10,000 nucleotides of DNA, taken from Actinidia chinensis (lineage: Eukaryota > Streptophyta > Magnoliopsida > Ericales > Actinidiaceae). The stretch lies in NCBI GenBank assembly GCA_009663005.1, contig VIGQ01000857.1, forward strand, positions 1-10,000, written 5' to 3'. Shown here piece by piece: positions 8,147 through 10,000 of the stretch. The translations under genes and the position numbers were made by a program. The notes beneath the pieces were generated by a model. The model saw only the letters and a program-made list of their open reading frames with translations, was not told where the DNA came from and made no database searches. The stretch's first letter is position 1; the number at the start of each line of letters is the position of its first letter.

Positions 8147-8595
8147 ACGAGGTAATCCTCAGTCCATATAGGCATGCATAAGTCCTCCAAAACAAAAAAA
8201 TGCAAATAGTCACTACTCATTACTTAACATTTAAATCAGTATAATTTCAAAAAGACCAATTACAACATAAGCATTGACTATAAATACCTAAGTAACTTGA
8301 GCTTGATCATGTTCAACCCAAAGTCAATGGCATTAGTCCTCACAAACATACAAACTACCAAACCATGACTACTTTTACTCAAAAATTCAAATCAACATTA
8401 TTTGAAAGAGATACGTACAACATAGGGGTAACTAACAATACCTAATTACTTTAGCTTAAGTTGAACCCGAGGAACTTCAACTCCAAGTTAATACTGTCCA
8501 AGTACATATACAACATTAAAAAATGTTTTACTTACCTCAATCTTTAAAGGTATCGAAATTGATTTGAAAGTACCTGATCATAGGCATCGCAATTA
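8147..8595 (+). repeat. Satellite unit 18, subfamily G
   Basis: G states: ggcattagtcctcac and catgactac (as in unit 12), acataggggtaac, aacaatacc and cccgaggaacttc. The start is disturbed (agtccatataggcatgc), probably by errors. Confidence 0.93.
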
Positions 8596-9083
8596 ACGAG
8601 GTACATCCAATTCGAGTCCTTTGGTCAATAGCAGAAGTCTCACAAACAAACAAATACAAATATCACTACTTCATTATTTAAAATTTACATCAGTATAATT
8701 CAAAAGACAAATTACAAACATAAGCATTAACTAATAATAACCTAAGTAACTTGAGCCTGATCATTTAAAACAACCAAAGTTCAAATAGCATTAGTCCTCG
8801 CAAAATAATACAAAAATACAAAAAAGTCACTACTTATTACTCAAAAATTCCAAATCAACATTATTTGAAAGCGATAAAGTTAAAGTAACACATAAAGCGT
8901 GTAACTAATAATACCTAATTACTTGACTTAAAGTTGAACTATGGAAACATCAAACTCAAGTTAATTTACGGTTCAAGATACAGATACAACATTTAAAGAA
9001 AAATCTTCTTACCGTACCTCAATATTTAAAAGTGTGGAAACTATTGTATTTGAAATACCTATGGCTTAGGCATCGCAGAGTAA
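8596..9083 (+). repeat. Satellite unit 19, subfamily T
   Basis: T states: gtaacacataaagcgtg, a G-poor B end (gaactatggaaacatc) and agtgtgg in C. The start has tttggtcaatagcagaag. A short tandem duplication of taaag occurs at about 8875-8886. Confidence 0.93.
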
Positions 9084-9554
9084 ACGAGGTACATCCAACG
9101 AGTCCTGTGGTCAAAGCAGAAGTCCTCCCAAAACAAAACAAATGCCAAACCAGTCACTACTAATTACTTAAAAAGTAAATAGTATAATTTTAAAGACAAA
9201 TTAGAAATAAGGATTAACTAATAATACCTAAGAACTTGAGCTTGATCATGTTAAACACCAAAGTCAATAGCATTCTCCTCGCAAAAAACAATACACAAAT
9301 ACCCCAAAACAGTCAAGACTTATTACTCAAAAAAAAATTCAAATCAACATTATTTGAAGAGAAAGTAACACAAAAGCTTGAACTAAGAATACTAATTTAC
9401 GAGCTTAAAGTTGAATTGGGAAACATCAAACTCAAGTTAATTACGCGTCCAAGATACATATACCACATTTAAAGAAAAGTTCGTACCTAATATTTAAAAG
9501 TGTGGTGGTTATGGAATATGTCTTTCAAAGTACCTAGGCATAGGCAGCGCAATT
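9084..9554 (+). repeat. Satellite unit 20, subfamily T
   Basis: T states: gaattgggaaacatc and agtgtgg, with cacaaaagcttgaac at the B block. The start tgtggtcaaagcagaag resembles unit 19. An insertion of about eight bases (tggttatg) lies near 9503. Confidence 0.93.
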
Positions 9555-10000
9555 ACGAGGGACATCCAACGAGCCTGTAGTCAATGGCATAAGTCCTCGA
9601 CAAAAAAAACAAATGCAAAATAGTCACTACTCATTACTTAAAATTTAAATAGATAATTTCAAAAAGACAAATTACAACATAAGGTATTAACTAATAATAC
9701 CTAATTAACTTGAGCGATCATGTTAAACACTACAAAGTCAATAGCATTACTCCTCGCCAAAACCCAATACAAATACAAAACAGTCACTACTTCTTACTCA
9801 AAAAATAAATCACATTATTTGAAAGAGATAAAGTAACACATAAAGCGTGAACTAATAATACCTAATTTCACTTGAGCTAAAGTTGACTTGGGAAACATTC
9901 AAACTCAACGTTAATACTAGGTCACTCCAAGATACATATCAAACATGTTAAAGAAAATGTTAAGTACCTCAATATTAAAAGTGTGGAAATATGTATTTCA
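9555..10000 (+). repeat. Satellite unit 21, subfamily T, cut by window edge
   Basis: T states: cataaagcgtgaac, gacttgggaaacattc and agtgtgg. It also has attactcctcgc, like C2 units. It stops in module C about 30 bases before the next landmark is expected, so the array continues to the right. Confidence 0.93.

Larger units (their letters stand above)
1..10000 (+). repeat. Head-to-tail satellite DNA array, about 476-bp unit
   Basis: The landmark acgag(gtacatcc) begins at 26, 570, 1032, 1486, 1975, 2442, 2959, 3428, 3945, 4422, 4906, 5369 (as acgacgg), 5834 (as acgatcgg), 6310, 6783, 7238, 7674, 8147, 8596, 9084 and 9555. The mean interval is about 476 bases and all copies have the same orientation. 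Blocks such as ttaactaataatacc, cttgagcttgatcatg and ggtccaagatacat recur in every unit. No inversion, unrelated insertion or array edge is visible. The strand was chosen arbitrarily as the given one. Known biology: long homogeneous arrays of this kind are typical of eukaryotic heterochromatin, including centromeres. Location and species are inference only. Unit numbers below start each unit at the landmark. Confidence 0.98.

Noticed and set aside
26..10000. CRISPR array
   Set aside because: The whole 476-base period is conserved. There are no short repeats separated by unique spacers and no cas genes.
1..10000. Transposon or LTR element
   Set aside because: There are no target-site duplications, terminal repeats, coding domains or unrelated inserted sequence; every stretch above about 30 bases aligns to the satellite unit.

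Overview
The window is a single uninterrupted tandem satellite array. I find no credible gene, RNA gene or mobile element. A conserved landmark (acgaggtacatccaatcgag and its variants) recurs 21 times, always in the same orientation, first at 26 and last at 9555. The mean spacing is about 476 bases (range 436-544), giving 20 full head-to-tail units, a 25-base remnant at the left edge and an almost complete unit at the right edge. The sequence is AT-rich (about 28% GC in the first third of the unit) with strong strand asymmetry (A far above T, C above G). This fits heterochromatic, possibly centromeric or pericentromeric, DNA of a eukaryote. A plant is the likeliest guess because the basic subrepeat is about 155-160 bp, but nothing here fixes the species and I do not recognise the family.

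The 476-base unit is itself built from three diverged copies of an ancestral module of about 155-160 bp, called A, B and C here. A and B are obviously related. C is an older, more CpG-rich relative that carries the landmark. A long imperfect dyad (arms up to 22 nt, 10-nt loop) sits at every B/C boundary, and a second short hairpin lies about 30 bases downstream.

The units are not identical. Linked variants sort them into five subfamilies: G (ataagggg, aacaatacc), C2 (ttactcc, ggggaacatc), C3 (ggggaacttc, agcaaatgtta), K (agtactc, aaggaag, agcaaatggta) and T (aaagcgtg, ttgggaaac, agtgtgg). Their order is G-C2-C3, G-C2-C3, G-K-K, G*-C3, G-K*, G-K-C2-C3, G-T-T-T, where * marks apparent chimeras. 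This reads as a partly decayed three-unit higher-order repeat of about 1.43 kb with later local duplication and conversion.

Most units also carry scattered one- to three-base indels and homopolymer insertions, while 5425-5800 is almost error-free. That pattern looks like incompletely polished long-read sequence rather than biology, so single-base differences should not be over-read. All open reading frames are short by-products of the repeat.
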